A stretch of DNA of 64,000 nt. Origin: Harmonia axyridis (lineage: Eukaryota > Arthropoda > Insecta > Coleoptera > Coccinellidae). The stretch is taken from NCBI RefSeq assembly GCF_914767665.1, contig NC_059501.1, forward strand, positions 56,606,798 through 56,670,797, read 5' to 3'. The position numbers were made by a program, and so were the translations under genes. The notes below the pieces were generated by a model that made no database searches, was not told the origin of the DNA, and saw nothing but the letters and a program-made list of their open reading frames with translations. Below are positions 12,735 to 23,723 of this stretch, one piece after another (position 1 is the first letter of the stretch; each line of letters opens with the position of its first letter).

Positions 12735-13497
12735 TCAGTGGCGTAGGTGGATAAGGAAGATATAACCCCCCTCCTAGGAGGAATATCCATTATAAGTCAA
12801 AACGCTCAATAATCAAATCATGAAAAAATTGAATTAACGAATTCATCCGCGGTTGGTTATATCAAAGGGCCCGAACTGATCCGACTATCGTCGACAAGAT
12901 CATTATCTACATACGGGCAATAAATGCCAAATTGATGATAAACAATCGCGTAAAAATACTAAAAATTAATGATATCCTGAAATAAAAGCTCCCAACTACT
13001 CGAATTGAATCGGCGGCACCACTGATAGAAATTTCTCCAATTTAGGCCCCTCAAGTAAATATAATATCATATTATATCTAATAATCGCGAAGAATCTCTT
13101 TGTCGGCACATTGGAATTGTGGATTCTACATGTACATTTTCCTTCACAAAGATAGGTCAGAAAGTTAAGTGTATGTTGTTGATTAGTTCAAGGTAGATGA
13201 CGAGGTATATTCTGTGTTCAATTTTCAATGTGCAGTATCCCAAAACTAATAAAAATTTTATTATTTATTATTATGCAAACTTCTTTGGAAAACTTCTTCA
13301 AAAAAAGGAAAATTGATGTTCCAGCGCATCTTTAAGTTATTCACGTTTGAATACAACAAAAAACATTCGTCAGGTGAAAATCAATCTCAAGAAGTGTCTG
13401 TAATATCAAAGGATATTGGAAACGAATAACCAATTTTTTAAAAATTTTTATAACCCTTTCTCCCCTCTCCAAGGCTCAGGTCTGAGTATGCCACTGC
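12735..13497. mobile_element. hAT-like MITE with CAGTGGCGTA ends
   Basis: The left end reads CAGTGGCGTA and the right end, inverted, CAGTGGCATA. Flanks are similar (CTGTACAG and CTGTATAC) but do not give a clean 8-bp duplication. The interior is non-coding. The same terminal motif bounds the better-defined element at 15017-15216, so the two are probably related. Confidence 0.5.
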
Positions 13498-13559
13498 ACT
13501 GTATACAGTTATTCATGTCAATAGTTGAAAAAACTTCTGGGAAAAAATAAGAGGTGGTG

Positions 13560-14010
13560 AAAGCCTATCGAAGAAGAAATAAAGAGAAATAATGGAGATG
13601 ATTATGTGGCAAGTGACTGTTGGAAGAGCCGTAACAAGACGGTTTGAAATGTCCCGAAATCAGGAGCGTCTATAAACGGTCGGATGAAAGTAAAAGTGAA
13701 ACAATCCGTCCTGAAACTCCCGCACATAACAACAAGGGTTAAACCGATACGGGGAGAGAAGCAGGAGCGCACGAAGAGAGCGAATAAAAACCGGCCTAGG
13801 GTGAGCAGACAAATGAGTGTCTCCGCATATGTAAAACGAGGATCCCAGTCACCCTTTGTCTGTCATTTGTCACTGTCCGAAAGGCGGTGGGGGCGGCTGC
13901 CGTCGCTATGACGACCCGTACGCAACTGATGACGCCGTCGTCATATCGTCCTTGCCTGGAGCTTTCGGATCGTCACTGTGGGACGAAGATTGAACAACTG
14001 ATCCATGCAA
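13560..14010. other. GC-richer unique block
   Basis: This block is GC-richer than most of the window, not repeated, and open for 75 codons on the plus strand (13684-13911). It contains several ACGAC and CGTCGTCAT-like stretches. No protein family is recognised. It could be regulatory or first-exon sequence of a host gene. Confidence 0.3.
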
Positions 14011-14014
14011 GAGA

Positions 14015-14845
14015 CTGGTTCCTGTGCCAGATGAGGTCACGTTGAAGGGTTGTGAATGTGCAGATGATATCAGCAGATATATTATGGAAATTCTGTTTAC
14101 ACTGGCTTTGCTGCACAAAAGCCATGTGACCATTAAAAAAAATAATTCTTGAAAATTTGGCAAAATTACTGAGCATCGGAAAATCTTGCACTTGATCATT
14201 TATGAATCTCTTGAACAAATGGGAGGGGTACTGGGGGTAATTAACCCTCCCCAAGATTTCCAAAATATAAAATTCAAGAATTCTCCCAAAGACGAAGAAC
14301 GAAAATTCTTCCATAAAATGAACCACTACTCTTTTCACTTTTCTTTAAAATCGACACGGCACACACGGACCCTTTTATGGTTTATCAGTTTATTATCGCT
14401 TTTAGGATGATTAATTTTTTTGCACTACGAGCTCGTCTTTGTCTGAGATTTCTTATTTTCCTTTGTCTATCCGCTTTCTCGGCATCGCCCCTTACTTGCC
14501 ATCTGTGATCGGTATACTCTTACCCGTTGTTTTCGGTTTTTTGTATACCTAATTCTCGTCACAAAATTTCAATATGTAGTAATCAAAAAACTAAACTGAG
14601 TAATTCGCATCGAAAAATTGTCTGGGCTATGTTGTACAATTTATTGTGTTCCATACAAATTGCAATTTATTTGTGAAGACATCAGTTTTGAATTGACTAT
14701 ATGTACAGGGTGCAGGTACAAATGAAAATGACAGATTTCTCGGATCATTTCAAGAAAAAAAAGTCCTATAACATGAGTCCGCAAACGCTTTGTTTTTGAA
14801 ATGCAGGTGTTAAAGTTCAAGTTTTTCTCTCACAGTACCTTATAA
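14015..14845. other. No gene; dispersed-repeat motif near 14700-14830
   Basis: Short overlapping frames at 13973-14410 have no family resemblance. From 14706 a TACAGGGTGCAGG start followed by ACAAATGAAAATGACAGA resembles the ends of common insect dispersed repeats, but I could not find a matching second end. Confidence 0.35.
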
Positions 14846-15016
14846 GCTACGAAATATTATTCTTATTAACAAACTGTGCCTTTTCAGCATCAGACATCAA
14901 AGATAGACCTTTGTCTAGAGCTTTACCTTGAGAAAATAAATTTACTTTTAGATTCGGAATAAAGAAAACATCATACAATGTGACATACTGAAAATCTTTA
15001 CCATTGTAAGCTAGAA

Positions 15017-15216
15017 CAGTGGCGTACCCAGACATAAGCCTTAGGGGGGATAAAGAAAAAAATTTTTCAAATATTTCCTTCATTTGAAGAAGTTTTCCAA
15101 AGAATTTTGCTTACTCATAATAAGATTGTGATATATAAGGTTGTAACATATAATGGATATTCCTTCTGGGGGGGGGGGGATATATCCCCCTTATCCCCCC
15201 CTTGGGTACGCCACTG
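15017..15216. mobile_element. hAT-type MITE, 200 bp, inside the copia remnant
   Basis: Terminal inverted repeats begin CAGTGGCGTACCCA on both sides. A perfect 8-bp target duplication, AGCTAGAA, lies at 15009-15016 and 15217-15224. The interior is non-coding and contains G/C runs near the right end. It split the copia protease-region frame and therefore arrived after the copia element. Confidence 0.9.
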
Positions 15217-16045
15217 AGCTAGAAGACATATGTTACCTTGACCTTTTACTTCTAAAGTTGATCCATCACCAATTTTAACATATTTTGGCTCTTTGATTTC
15301 CTCCAAACTGCAGAAAGCCCCTCTGTCTTTGCACATGTGTTGGGATGCACCACTATCCATAAACCATTCCATATTTATTTCGGATTTGATGTCGTTTGAA
15401 ACTGTTAACAGTGCTACATGTTCTTTGCTGCTTTCATTTGAACCATTCTCGCGTGTTCTATTTTTTTCTTCCTTCTTCTTCTTAGCAAAACAATCCTTCA
15501 TTAAATGGCCTTTCTTCTTGCAGTAATTATGCATTCAATCTTTCGGCATTGTTTTTTCAAATGTCCCAATTTTCCACAAGCAAAACATTTTCTGTTGTCT
15601 TTGTTTACATTCTGATTTGACATTTGACTTTGAGAACGCTGATATGACACCAATGCGACTGATTGTTCTTCTTCTTTCGCCAGAAGTTCCTCTTCGATTA
15701 ATAGACGTGCTGTCAAATTATTCAACGTTTGACAATCTGAACTGACACTCTCCCATGCAGACCGGAAATGACGAAACTTTTCAGGAAGAGCCATTATGAT
15801 TTTCGTTAACACCATTTTTTCAGGAATATCTTCTCCATTTTGTTTCAGCTTAGCTTGCAAATTTGTCACTTTGGAAATGAAGTTGTTCACGGTTTCGTTG
15901 TTGAACTTCAAATTATAAAATTGTTCATTTAGCAAGTGGACACTAACCTCCGATTTTCTTTCGAAAATACTTTCTAATTTTTCCCACATTTCTTGAGCTG
16001 TTGAACACTGCATTACATGCGAAATTGTCTCATCATCCTCCATTC

Positions 16046-16922
16046 GAAGAACTACGCCTTTTTCAGTTGTAATTCAGAAAATCAAAGTTCAATTTCAGAA
16101 ACGGGAACATGTATTTCAGAATAGGAATATGTAATTCAGAAAAGAGAAATTGAATTTCAGAATAGTTAATTTAATTTCAGAAAAACGAAATTGAAATTCA
16201 GATTAGGAAGTTGGATTTCAGAAAAACAAAGTTGTAATTCAGAATAGTGAATTGAAATTCAGAAAAGGAAAATTGTATTTCAGAAGTTATCAATTCAATT
16301 TCAGAAAATGTAATATGTAATTCAGAACAGTATCCAAATACCTTTTGGACCTTGCAGTTTTAAAGTTCCGAAGGAACTTTTTGGTATGATTCATTCCCAG
16401 AAGATTCCTACAGAGTGCTTCTCTTTCAGTTTCTTCCTTCTCCAGAAACTCTTTCTTATAGGTGCATTTGCCTATACCACAAAAAGGTTCTAGGCCAGTA
16501 AGTGGCGTTTGAGCTCCTTTTCTGGCTAGTGTGTTAGTCTCTTCGTTTCCTTTGAAATTCTGAATTACAATTTCTTATTTCTGAATTACAATTTCCTTTT
16601 TCTGAATTACAATTTCCTATTTCTGAATTTCAAATCACCAAATCTGAATTCCAATTTATATTTTCTGAAATCAAATTTACCCTTTCTGAATTACATATCA
16701 CTATTCTGAAATTCAAATTACCGTTTCTGAATATAAAGTTCTTATTCTGAATTACAATTTCCATCTTCTGAAATTCAATTTACTATTCTGAATTACAATT
16801 TCCATATTCTGAAATTCAATTTACTATTCTGAATTACAATTTCCATTTTCTGATATTCAATTTACTTTTCTGAATTACATTTTACGTTTTCTGAATTACA
16901 ATTGAAAAAGGTGTAGTGCTTC
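16046..16922. mobile_element. Foldback element built of CTGAATTACAATTTCC-type repeats
   Basis: The right arm (about 16556-16910) is a run of ~22-26-bp repeats alternating CTGAATTACAATTTCC and CTGAAATTCAATTTAC types. The left arm (about 16070-16330) carries the same units in reverse complement. A unique middle of about 220 bp separates them. The outermost bases (GAAGAACTACGCC at 16046 and its near-complement ending 16922) also pair. It interrupts the copia gag. No coding sequence is present and I see no clean target duplication. Confidence 0.7.
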
Positions 16923-17170
16923 TTGGCGCGAGTGTCTTCAACTCTCCATTTTTCTATTAGTTCTGCATCTCCACTCGCAATTTTTTCTTTACCGCACGTA
17001 ATTTCGTATAGTCCCTTCGACACAAGCATTAATTTTACTTGGAATCTCCAAACATTCCAGTTGGTATTGTTCAATTTGTTTCCGATTACTTCCATTTTCG
17101 GTTTTCACACATGCACGCCACTAGGAAAAGTTATTTTCGAACTTCGAATTAATACCACTTTCACAACGTA

Positions 17171-17192
17171 TTAGTTATCTAGGCCCATAACC
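17171..17192 (-). promoter_or_regulatory. Copia-type primer-binding site
   Basis: On the minus strand this reads GGTTATGGGCCTAGATAAC. It closely resembles the site in Drosophila copia that pairs with an internal half of initiator tRNA-Met. It lies upstream of the gag start and so marks the inner edge of the 5' LTR. Confidence 0.75.
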
Positions 17193-17194
17193 TT

Positions 17195-17395
17195 TGGTGG
17201 AAGCTTGTGAAAGTAATAATAATATGATAATATTGCTTTAAAAATAACTTTTATATATTCTTATACAACACACATCTATCAGTTCTTCTACTTCGCTTCA
17301 TTCTTTCTTTTTATATTATAATGGCGGCTAACACACTCAGCTGTGGTTAGTCATTGTTGCCAACTTTAATAATAAAATATTGCCAACTCAATTTT
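17195..17395 (-). repeat. Probable copia 5' LTR (single copy)
   Basis: This is inferred from position only: it lies just upstream (minus strand) of the primer-binding site, ends near CACCA, and may begin near TGAGTTGGCAATA. No second LTR is present to fix the borders. Confidence 0.4.
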
Positions 17396-18104
17396 GATTG
17401 CTAATAATAACAAAAGATACTCTGGTTCAGTACCACACTTTTTGGTTTGTTGTAGTTTTTCCGTATCTGCAATCGATTTCGAGAAATAAAAACAAAGAGC
17501 TCCCTAAAGTAATTCTCAGGAAAATCCCAATTATTATAAAGATCCAGTTAGGTATAGTATCAGTCCGAGAGTTGGCACGAATTTTTGGGTAGGTATTTGA
17601 GGTAAGCTGAAAACTTGTCAGATACCTCTCCTATTATATCCCAACTCGGAATTGCAGACCTGGCTGGTGAGTAGCGGGGATAAATCAACCCCTAAATTTT
17701 TAAAAATATTATTTTTTTTTTCCAAAAAATATTTTATATATATGTTGCAGTGTAATACTTAATGAATACGAAAAAAAAATAAGCCAGATAATTTAATCGG
17801 GGTTTTAACATTGCCAGACGAGTGCAAAAATATTTTGCAAAAAATTATAAAAAATGTTTTTGAGGCAGCTTGAAATTTTAATGGAGTGTTATTCATAACT
17901 AGAAAATAAGAATCCCAAAAAGACAGATCATTTCGGTGGGGCTTTCTACCTGCCAGGTGATCAAACAAATAATGAATGGGTACGAGCCTGTAGTGCAATA
18001 GACAAGCTATATAGTGTGAGAGACCATATTTATGTACGAGTTTACCTGGTTTTCATGCATTAACAGGATGCGATTAATATCCATAATTTTTTCAAAAAGG
18101 CAAG

Positions 18105-18775
18105 GTAAGACCATACAAAATATTGATGAAAAACAAAAATTATCATAAAGCATTAGCAGATCTTGGAGTTGCGCATGTTACCGGTTCGCGTGATGAAATT
18201 TTGCCAGTCTTAGAACAATTCGTTTTTGCGAAATTTATGGATTCAAAAATACATCAAATATAAATGGAGCACGATTCCTTAAATTTTGTGCGACTTACAA
18301 GCCAGACACTGAAGATGAACCTTTCAAGAACAAACTGAAAAATTGTGATCCCTCTACCTAACCTCCATGCAAAGCTGAGTTATAACATCATCTTCTAAGA
18401 ACGCAATACATAACAAGCATTTGGAGAAATGCATATTTGCGATTCCCCAGCTCCTTAACGCCTAATAGAAATGGATGGACACTTACCTAATGAGGATACA
18501 CTATATTTTCACTGGTTTGACGGAGACTGTATGCCGCAATTGGTATTCGACGCTGTTGTTCATGAGGAAAGTGAAAATGATGATGATGAAAATCATACTG
18601 CAGGTGAGAATAAATGGTTTATTTTTAACAACTGCTGCACTCAAATTTCTGTGATCAATTAAAAAAAATATATTTCTTTTCGCAGATGGTGTAGAGGATG
18701 GCGAATCTGACACAGATGAATCCGAAGATTTCGTTACTTCTGATGAAGAATCCACAGACGAAGAATGTTAATTTA
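18105..18775 (+). pseudogene. Decayed member of an uncharacterised repeated gene family (WFDGDCMPQL)
   Basis: Several frames in series have a protein-like flavour: LADLGVAHVTGSRDEILPVL near 18150, then the DGHLPNEDTLYFHWFDGDCM stretch at 18475 followed by PQLVFDAVVHEES, then an acidic tail ending near 18770. A GT..AG intron at about 18604-18685 splits the acidic tail. Frameshifts and stops between 18230 and 18470 make it a pseudogene. I have an impression that this signature occurs in multicopy uncharacterised insect genes, but I do not know its function. Confidence 0.45.
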
Positions 18776-19136
18776 TATCTGATGAATTTATGTCTAATTT
18801 TTTTTATACTTAAAATAATTGTACTACTGGAGAATTAGTATATTTTTATGAACCTGGTTTTGCGATTTTTTATTTTAATTATTGCTTATTACCCTTATTA
18901 ATTTTAAGATGAAAAATTTTAAATTTCCGTATAAATTTTGATTTAGAATACTGCCAGAGAAAAAAAAACAATTTTTAGTTTTGAATGTAGGGATAATAAT
19001 ATGAATCCTGTACAAAAATTTTTGCAACAAAAATTGTTTCCTCGTGAACAACAGAGTCGAATACCAATTGCGGCATACAGTCTCCGTCAAACCAGTGAAA
19101 ATCTAGAGTATCCTCATTAAGTGTCCATCCATTTCG
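18467..19136. repeat. Inverted duplication around the WFDGDCMPQL exon
   Basis: About 100 bp at 18467-18572 recur in reverse complement at about 19031-19136. The arms flank the 3' part of the decayed gene. This points to a snapback rearrangement of that repeat family. Confidence 0.7.
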
Positions 19137-19174
19137 CGCGCATTTCGCAATAGGTGATTGCGAAATGCGCGCGA
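19134..19174. repeat. 17-bp CpG-rich hairpin
   Basis: A 17-bp stem (19134-19150 with 19158-19174) rich in CGCG and ATTTCGC encloses a 7-base loop. A second nested pairing (GCAATAGGT with ACCTATTGC) overlaps it. It sits at the edge of the inverted duplication. Confidence 0.6.
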
Positions 19175-19329
19175 TTACCTATTGCACTATAAGGACCAAA
19201 AACACTATTTACATTTTCATCCGCCTGTCTTGCATTTTCACCTTCATCGAAGACAAACTGTAAAATATAGAGTATTTTCTCTTTGCTAGTGTCCATCGCG
19301 CGCTCAAACTAAAATGAGTCATCTAATCA

Positions 19330-20955
19330 CAAAACTGTCAGAAAAGTTTTTGTAGTATGAAATATCAAGTTTCTAACGCCATCCAACAGAACTTAATCGG
19401 ACCCATACAAAGCGAGATTCAGCCATCTATTGGAAAAATAATGGATTCCTTTTTACTATACCTAATAATAATTTCGATTTCAATAGCTGGTAAATTCTAA
19501 TATATCAGAATTCATGAATAAATTATGTTATCTCGTACCTGATGGGGTGTAGATAATTTTCCATTTCCAAAAACTGAGATATTTATTTTGTGAATCATCA
19601 TTTTTTTTAACGATTCCTTCATTTCATGCGTCTACTCAAATTCTTGTTCTAAGTCTTCTCAATTGACCGAGGGAAGTGAAAAGCCTCAGTATGAGTCCTT
19701 CACCAATTTATATAATATGTTGTATTGAGACTATTACATCATTTCACCTCTTGATTTCTCGATCTACAAGCATAAGCCTTCTCATGCAGCATGTGTGAAC
19801 ACTTCAAACGAAAAACCTGAAAATTAACACAGTCTCGGAGAAGTAATTCCTCTAGCTAACAGTCTTACACACATTGTCATTTGAGGGTGGTGCTCTCAAT
19901 CCTCAATTATTTAAATCTGAAGTTGGTTAAAATTCTTCCTTGACTCTAGAACATTTTTATTATATGATGAGTTGAAAAAATGTGTTGCTGTCATTGAACT
20001 TCAAATAGTGAAACGCCAAAATAAAATCCCTAACTAGTTTGTAATTAACTCCCTCATCCATCGAGAAATTGTACAATATACTTATTGTCGACCTGTCTGA
20101 GAGCCCAAATGATGAAGAGAGCGGAGATGTCATCTAGAAGGTATATAAATAACACCTCACGTATTCCTGAAAAAACAAGTGAACAATCCGACTTAGCTCG
20201 GGATTTCCTTCTCAAGCTCTGATATTGTCAGTGACTCCTTAGAGGCTGAAAATCTCTTCGCGACAATTCATGTTTCCGTGATGTGGTAATACATACATGG
20301 TGATGACAAGACAAGGAACCAATTAGAGCAAGAGGTGCATTTCGTGGAGAGGAGGAAGAATTATGGTGAGACAAACAAATAAATCTCATCAACAAATTTT
20401 TAACGGGAATCTCATCAAAAAGAAAAAACATTATTTAAACTAATGCCTAATCTTTAATTTCCAAATTTCCTTATTCTCGTCCAAATCAACAACGATGTAA
20501 TATTCTTATCAGCAAAATTTGAATTCATTCATCCATTCTTAATGGAGCTTACAACTTACCTGGCTATAGATACTGTGTTTCGTCGAGTCAGTGTCAGAAC
20601 CATTGGTCAATGAGGTGTCTATATCTATTTAAAAACTAGCGTCTTCGATTCTTTCAAAATACATATCAGTTTTTCACCAAGAGTGACATGTTGTAGATAA
20701 CATCTTCATAGATATGTCAGATTCACGGATATCTTTTCCCTCAACATGTATTTACAGATCGCGTCTATAGATACAGGGAGTATGAAGTAGTTACGTAATA
20801 ACTGGTGGTTTCAATTATCCAGATGTGGAGTGGACCATCACTAGACTTCCTTTGCCTTGGTCTCAACACGGGGCTTTAACAGATTGTAACTATTTGAGCC
20901 CACCAGGTTCAGATATAGTCAAACACTCTCAATACAAGATCACATCTGATAGTAA
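19330..20955. other. Gene-free stretch, nothing recognised
   Basis: No protein-like frame of note was found. Sequence is mixed AT-rich without visible tandem repeats or transposon ends. Confidence 0.5.
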
Positions 20956-20958
20956 TCT

Positions 20959-21020
20959 CTTGTAAATCCGACCATGTGGTCTTAAAACGGATTTTAAGAC
21001 CACATGGTCGGATTTACAAG
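20959..21020. repeat. 29-bp perfect hairpin with 4-base loop
   Basis: Positions 20959-20987 and 21020-20992 pair perfectly, leaving only CGGA as loop. Perfect snapback of this kind is rare by chance in unique sequence. No transposon end or coding frame explains it. Confidence 0.8.
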
Positions 21021-21790
21021 ACAGCTCGGAAGCTGTTGTTTTTCATATCTAATGAACAATTAAAGGTCTTTAGAAGAACATATTATGAGACGATGTCAAC
21101 AGCGATGCCCTTTGTGAGAAATTACTCAGAATAGGTCTACATCGTCATTTTAAAAAACCGTGGATAACCAGGCAGTCTCTTCATTTCCATCAGGGTGAAG
21201 AAGTCTTTGTAACAGAGTTGTGTTCGAAGCAGATTTGATACTAACTATCCCAACTACTCCAATCATTCGACGTCTATAATTCGAACTGCTAAGACCGAGT
21301 TTGAGGATTATTTAGAGTCAACTGAGAATTAAATAAATCTTCAAATATATTCGGAAGTCATTTTACACTGAAATTCTTTTGTGAGGGATTTTTCTGGAAA
21401 ACTATGCGATGACTATTCTGAATCTGCCTATGTTATGGCTGAGACTTCGTCATTTACATTTTTATGGATAATAAAATACAGGGCCATCGATAGAGGAGGT
21501 AGTAAGGGTAGGCATTTCAATCTTGATCAACAAAAATCAGATGTGTAGAAATTACCATTTGACCAATGAGAAATGTAACTAATGTTACAAACAACAATAA
21601 GGGATACCGACAAATTTAACATCAAGAACCATCAAAGGTGCCGCATTATGCATTACAGTCATATATATCTCAGATGACATGTAATCCCCCACATAGTATT
21701 ATTTTAGGAGATATATTGACGCTAAAACTCGGCGTTCTCTTTGATCTTTGCCGACTTGTATTGTGTATTTGGGGCGGCTTCTGATGTTTC

Positions 21791-22249
21791 ATGTTATTTT
21801 CATTTTCAATTTTTTACCCCAAAAAAAAGTTAGTTGATAGTACATCAAATACAGGATGTGGAAGAAATAAAGAAAATTATGCAAACATAATAGAGGAAGA
21901 TGAAAGTTGTATAACTGATATGGTTGATATCAGAGAAAACCGAAAAAGTAAAGAAGTAGAAGATAGTGTAAATAGAAATTCTCTAGAATATTCAATTGAA
22001 AGCAGTTTTGTGATAGTTAATGATAACGGAGATTATGAATCATTATCCAAACGTAAGAAAGAACTGTCGAACAGCAGTATTGTAAATGAATACATTCATT
22101 ACTATGACGAATTTGATGAAAATGAAATAGTATTGAATGTCCATGAGGACCCAATTTATGAGAACTCAGACTTGAAAGACTTGCATGAGCAATTACCCCC
22201 CATGAATATCGAAACCCTGAAAAAAAGTTACAGAACTTGGTGCACATAA
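21791..22249 (+). CDS. Orphan acidic protein or terminal exon, 152 codons
   Basis: An open frame of 152 codons is rich in Glu, Asp, Asn and Ser and has no recognised domain. The first codons sit in a T-rich tract followed by CCCCAAAAAAAAG at about 21815-21827, which could be a weak splice acceptor. In that case the coding part would be a terminal exon from about 21828 rather than a single-exon gene. Tyrosines in acidic context (IYENSD, HYYDEFD) would fit a cytoplasmic tail, but this is only an impression. A polyadenylation-like AATAAA lies about 50 bp after the stop. It is not repeated elsewhere in the window. Confidence 0.35.
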   Translation: MLFSFSIFYPKKKLVDSTSNTGCGRNKENYANIIEEDESCITDMVDIRENRKSKEVEDSVNRNSLEYSIESSFVIVNDNGDYESLSKRKKELSNSSIVNEYIHYYDEFDENEIVLNVHEDPIYENSDLKDLHEQLPPMNIETLKKSYRTWCT

Positions 22250-22259
22250 AATATATATC

Positions 22260-23125
22260 ATGCAATAATTTCAATTTACTAATTTCCCAAATATTACAAT
22301 AAATGACAACTTCCTAAATACCTTATAAGCAAAAACCTTTCAGCACAAATTAAACTGAAAAAACGGGAAGCCTATAGCTATTGTAGTTTTCGAAATATCG
22401 CTCGATCAGCCAGAAAACGGACCAAGTGAATACGTAATCTGTATTTTGTAGCAAAAATTCTTCTATTAGGACGTTCTGGTTTCACCGACGACCTCTCGGA
22501 TTGCTCTGAATCGTTTGTTTAATGTTTATTACATCCAGATGAAGGAGAATAAATAAATATTCGTCGGACTCTTTGAGGGCTGGATATTTCAGTGCCACAG
22601 ATGGATAATTGCACACTTGCCGAATCTTATCGTATAATCCGTATAAATGTTCGGCATCAGCAAGTTGTAGAGAACATTTTTTTTTCAGTTTCTTCTCGTA
22701 CCTCGTACAGTAATTAAGCCTATTTAGATTCGAACGCGCATACGAATGAAATCAGTTGCTACCGCCCCCATGAAAAAGAGCTATATCCGCCCTTGCTTCT
22801 ATGCTATTTGTAGTGCCCAGATATGTAGTCCATATTTTATTTTTTGAATTGTTTCAGCAAATATTTCCTTTTCTCCGTCTGCTCTCAAAGGTGACATATT
22901 TCGAAACAGCATGTGCCTTCACTGATAGTCAAGCTATTAAGTGACACGAGATGGTCTAATCAGATTGATGCCTTGATACCTCTTTGATATCAGCTGAATG
23001 AAATATCTAATTCACTATCCCCGCAAACACAAATACGTATCATAGACATAACATATATATTACAACGATCTATGTTACATAACAATGTAACATACACGCG
23101 CCTTTCTAGTACCGCTCAACGACCG
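22260..23125. other. Gene-free stretch, nothing recognised
   Basis: No protein-like frame was seen. The end of the stretch (from about 23030) contains GTAACAT/ATGTTAC motifs that belong to the repeat that follows. Confidence 0.45.
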
Positions 23126-23187
23126 CTCTATGTCCGCCTTCCGTTACATAACATGTAACAAAATTGCCATGTATCATGTACAGATCA

Positions 23188-23430
23188 TGTAACATACATG
23201 ATACATCGCTGGTATATTACATCTGTAATATTTATGGTACATCCTTTATGTATCATATACGTAGCTGTTACATTTCATGTAACATACATGATACATCGCT
23301 GGTATATTACATCTGTAATATTTATGGTACATCCTTTATGTATCATATACGTAGCTGTTACATTTCATGTAACATACATGATACATCGCTGGTATATTAC
23401 ATCTGTAATATTTATGGTACATCCTTTTTA
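23188..23430. repeat. 90-bp tandem repeat, ~2.7 copies
   Basis: The AACATACATGATACATCGCT motif starts at 23191, 23281 and 23371, an exact 90-bp period with almost no divergence. Because 90 is divisible by three and the unit lacks stops in two frames, long open frames run through it. These are a by-product of the repeat rather than a gene. Confidence 0.9.
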
Positions 23431-23445
23431 TGTAATATAAATATA

Positions 23446-23723
23446 TACAGGCTGGCTCAGTTTTTTGTAGAATAACAGTTGTGAGAGTTTTCAGTTTTTA
23501 AGATGAAAACATAATATGAATATGGGTCGTAATTTCATAATAAGGAAGTTATATCGAGGTTGTTCAAGTTACCAGATTTATCAATAAAATCTTTAATTTT
23601 GAACAACCTGATGTCAATAACCTCCTTATGTTTTTGTGAATTTATTGACCTATAAAGTGACTATGACGCTTTCATCCTAAAAGTGAATACACCAAGTTAC
23701 TCTACAAGAACTGGGCCAACCTA
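23446..23723. mobile_element. MITE with GGCTGGCTCAGTT-type ends at a TA site
   Basis: The left end (AGGCTGGCTCAGTTTTTTGT) and the inverted right end (AGGTTGGCCCAGTTCTTGT) match over about 24 bp, flanked by TATA. About 280 bp, non-coding. It interrupts the end of mobile repeat copy 1. The TA-rich target fits a Tc1/mariner-type MITE. Confidence 0.6.

Larger units (their letters stand above)
14847..17095 (-). pseudogene. Copia-like gag and protease remnant
   Basis: The minus strand carries copia-type Gag: an N-terminal LNNTNWNVWRFQVK segment (17095-16920), then, after an insertion, the TAQEMWEKLESIFE capsid region and a CFACGKLGHLKKQC zinc knuckle (16043-15501). A second Cys-His unit and the aspartic protease motif WFMDSGASQHM follow (15534-15230). 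The frame resumes at 15008-14847 (YVTLYDVFFIPNLKVNLFS). Integrase, RT and RNase H are absent. It is broken by a 200-bp MITE at 15017-15216, an inverted-repeat element at 16046-16922, and a frame change between the two zinc units. Confidence 0.85.

Noticed and set aside
12433..12735. CAGGGCCGCCGCCAGG start as a hAT transposon end
   Set aside because: The opposite end and a target duplication could not be found, so the call is not supported.
16060..16910. Regularly spaced short repeats resembling a CRISPR array
   Set aside because: The units are degenerate, change orientation at the centre and alternate two versions. The DNA is clearly eukaryotic. A foldback element explains them.
23164..23475. 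Two overlapping open frames of 103 and 80 codons
   Set aside because: They are produced by the 90-bp tandem repeat, whose length is a multiple of three. The peptide is a repeated 30-residue block with no domain.
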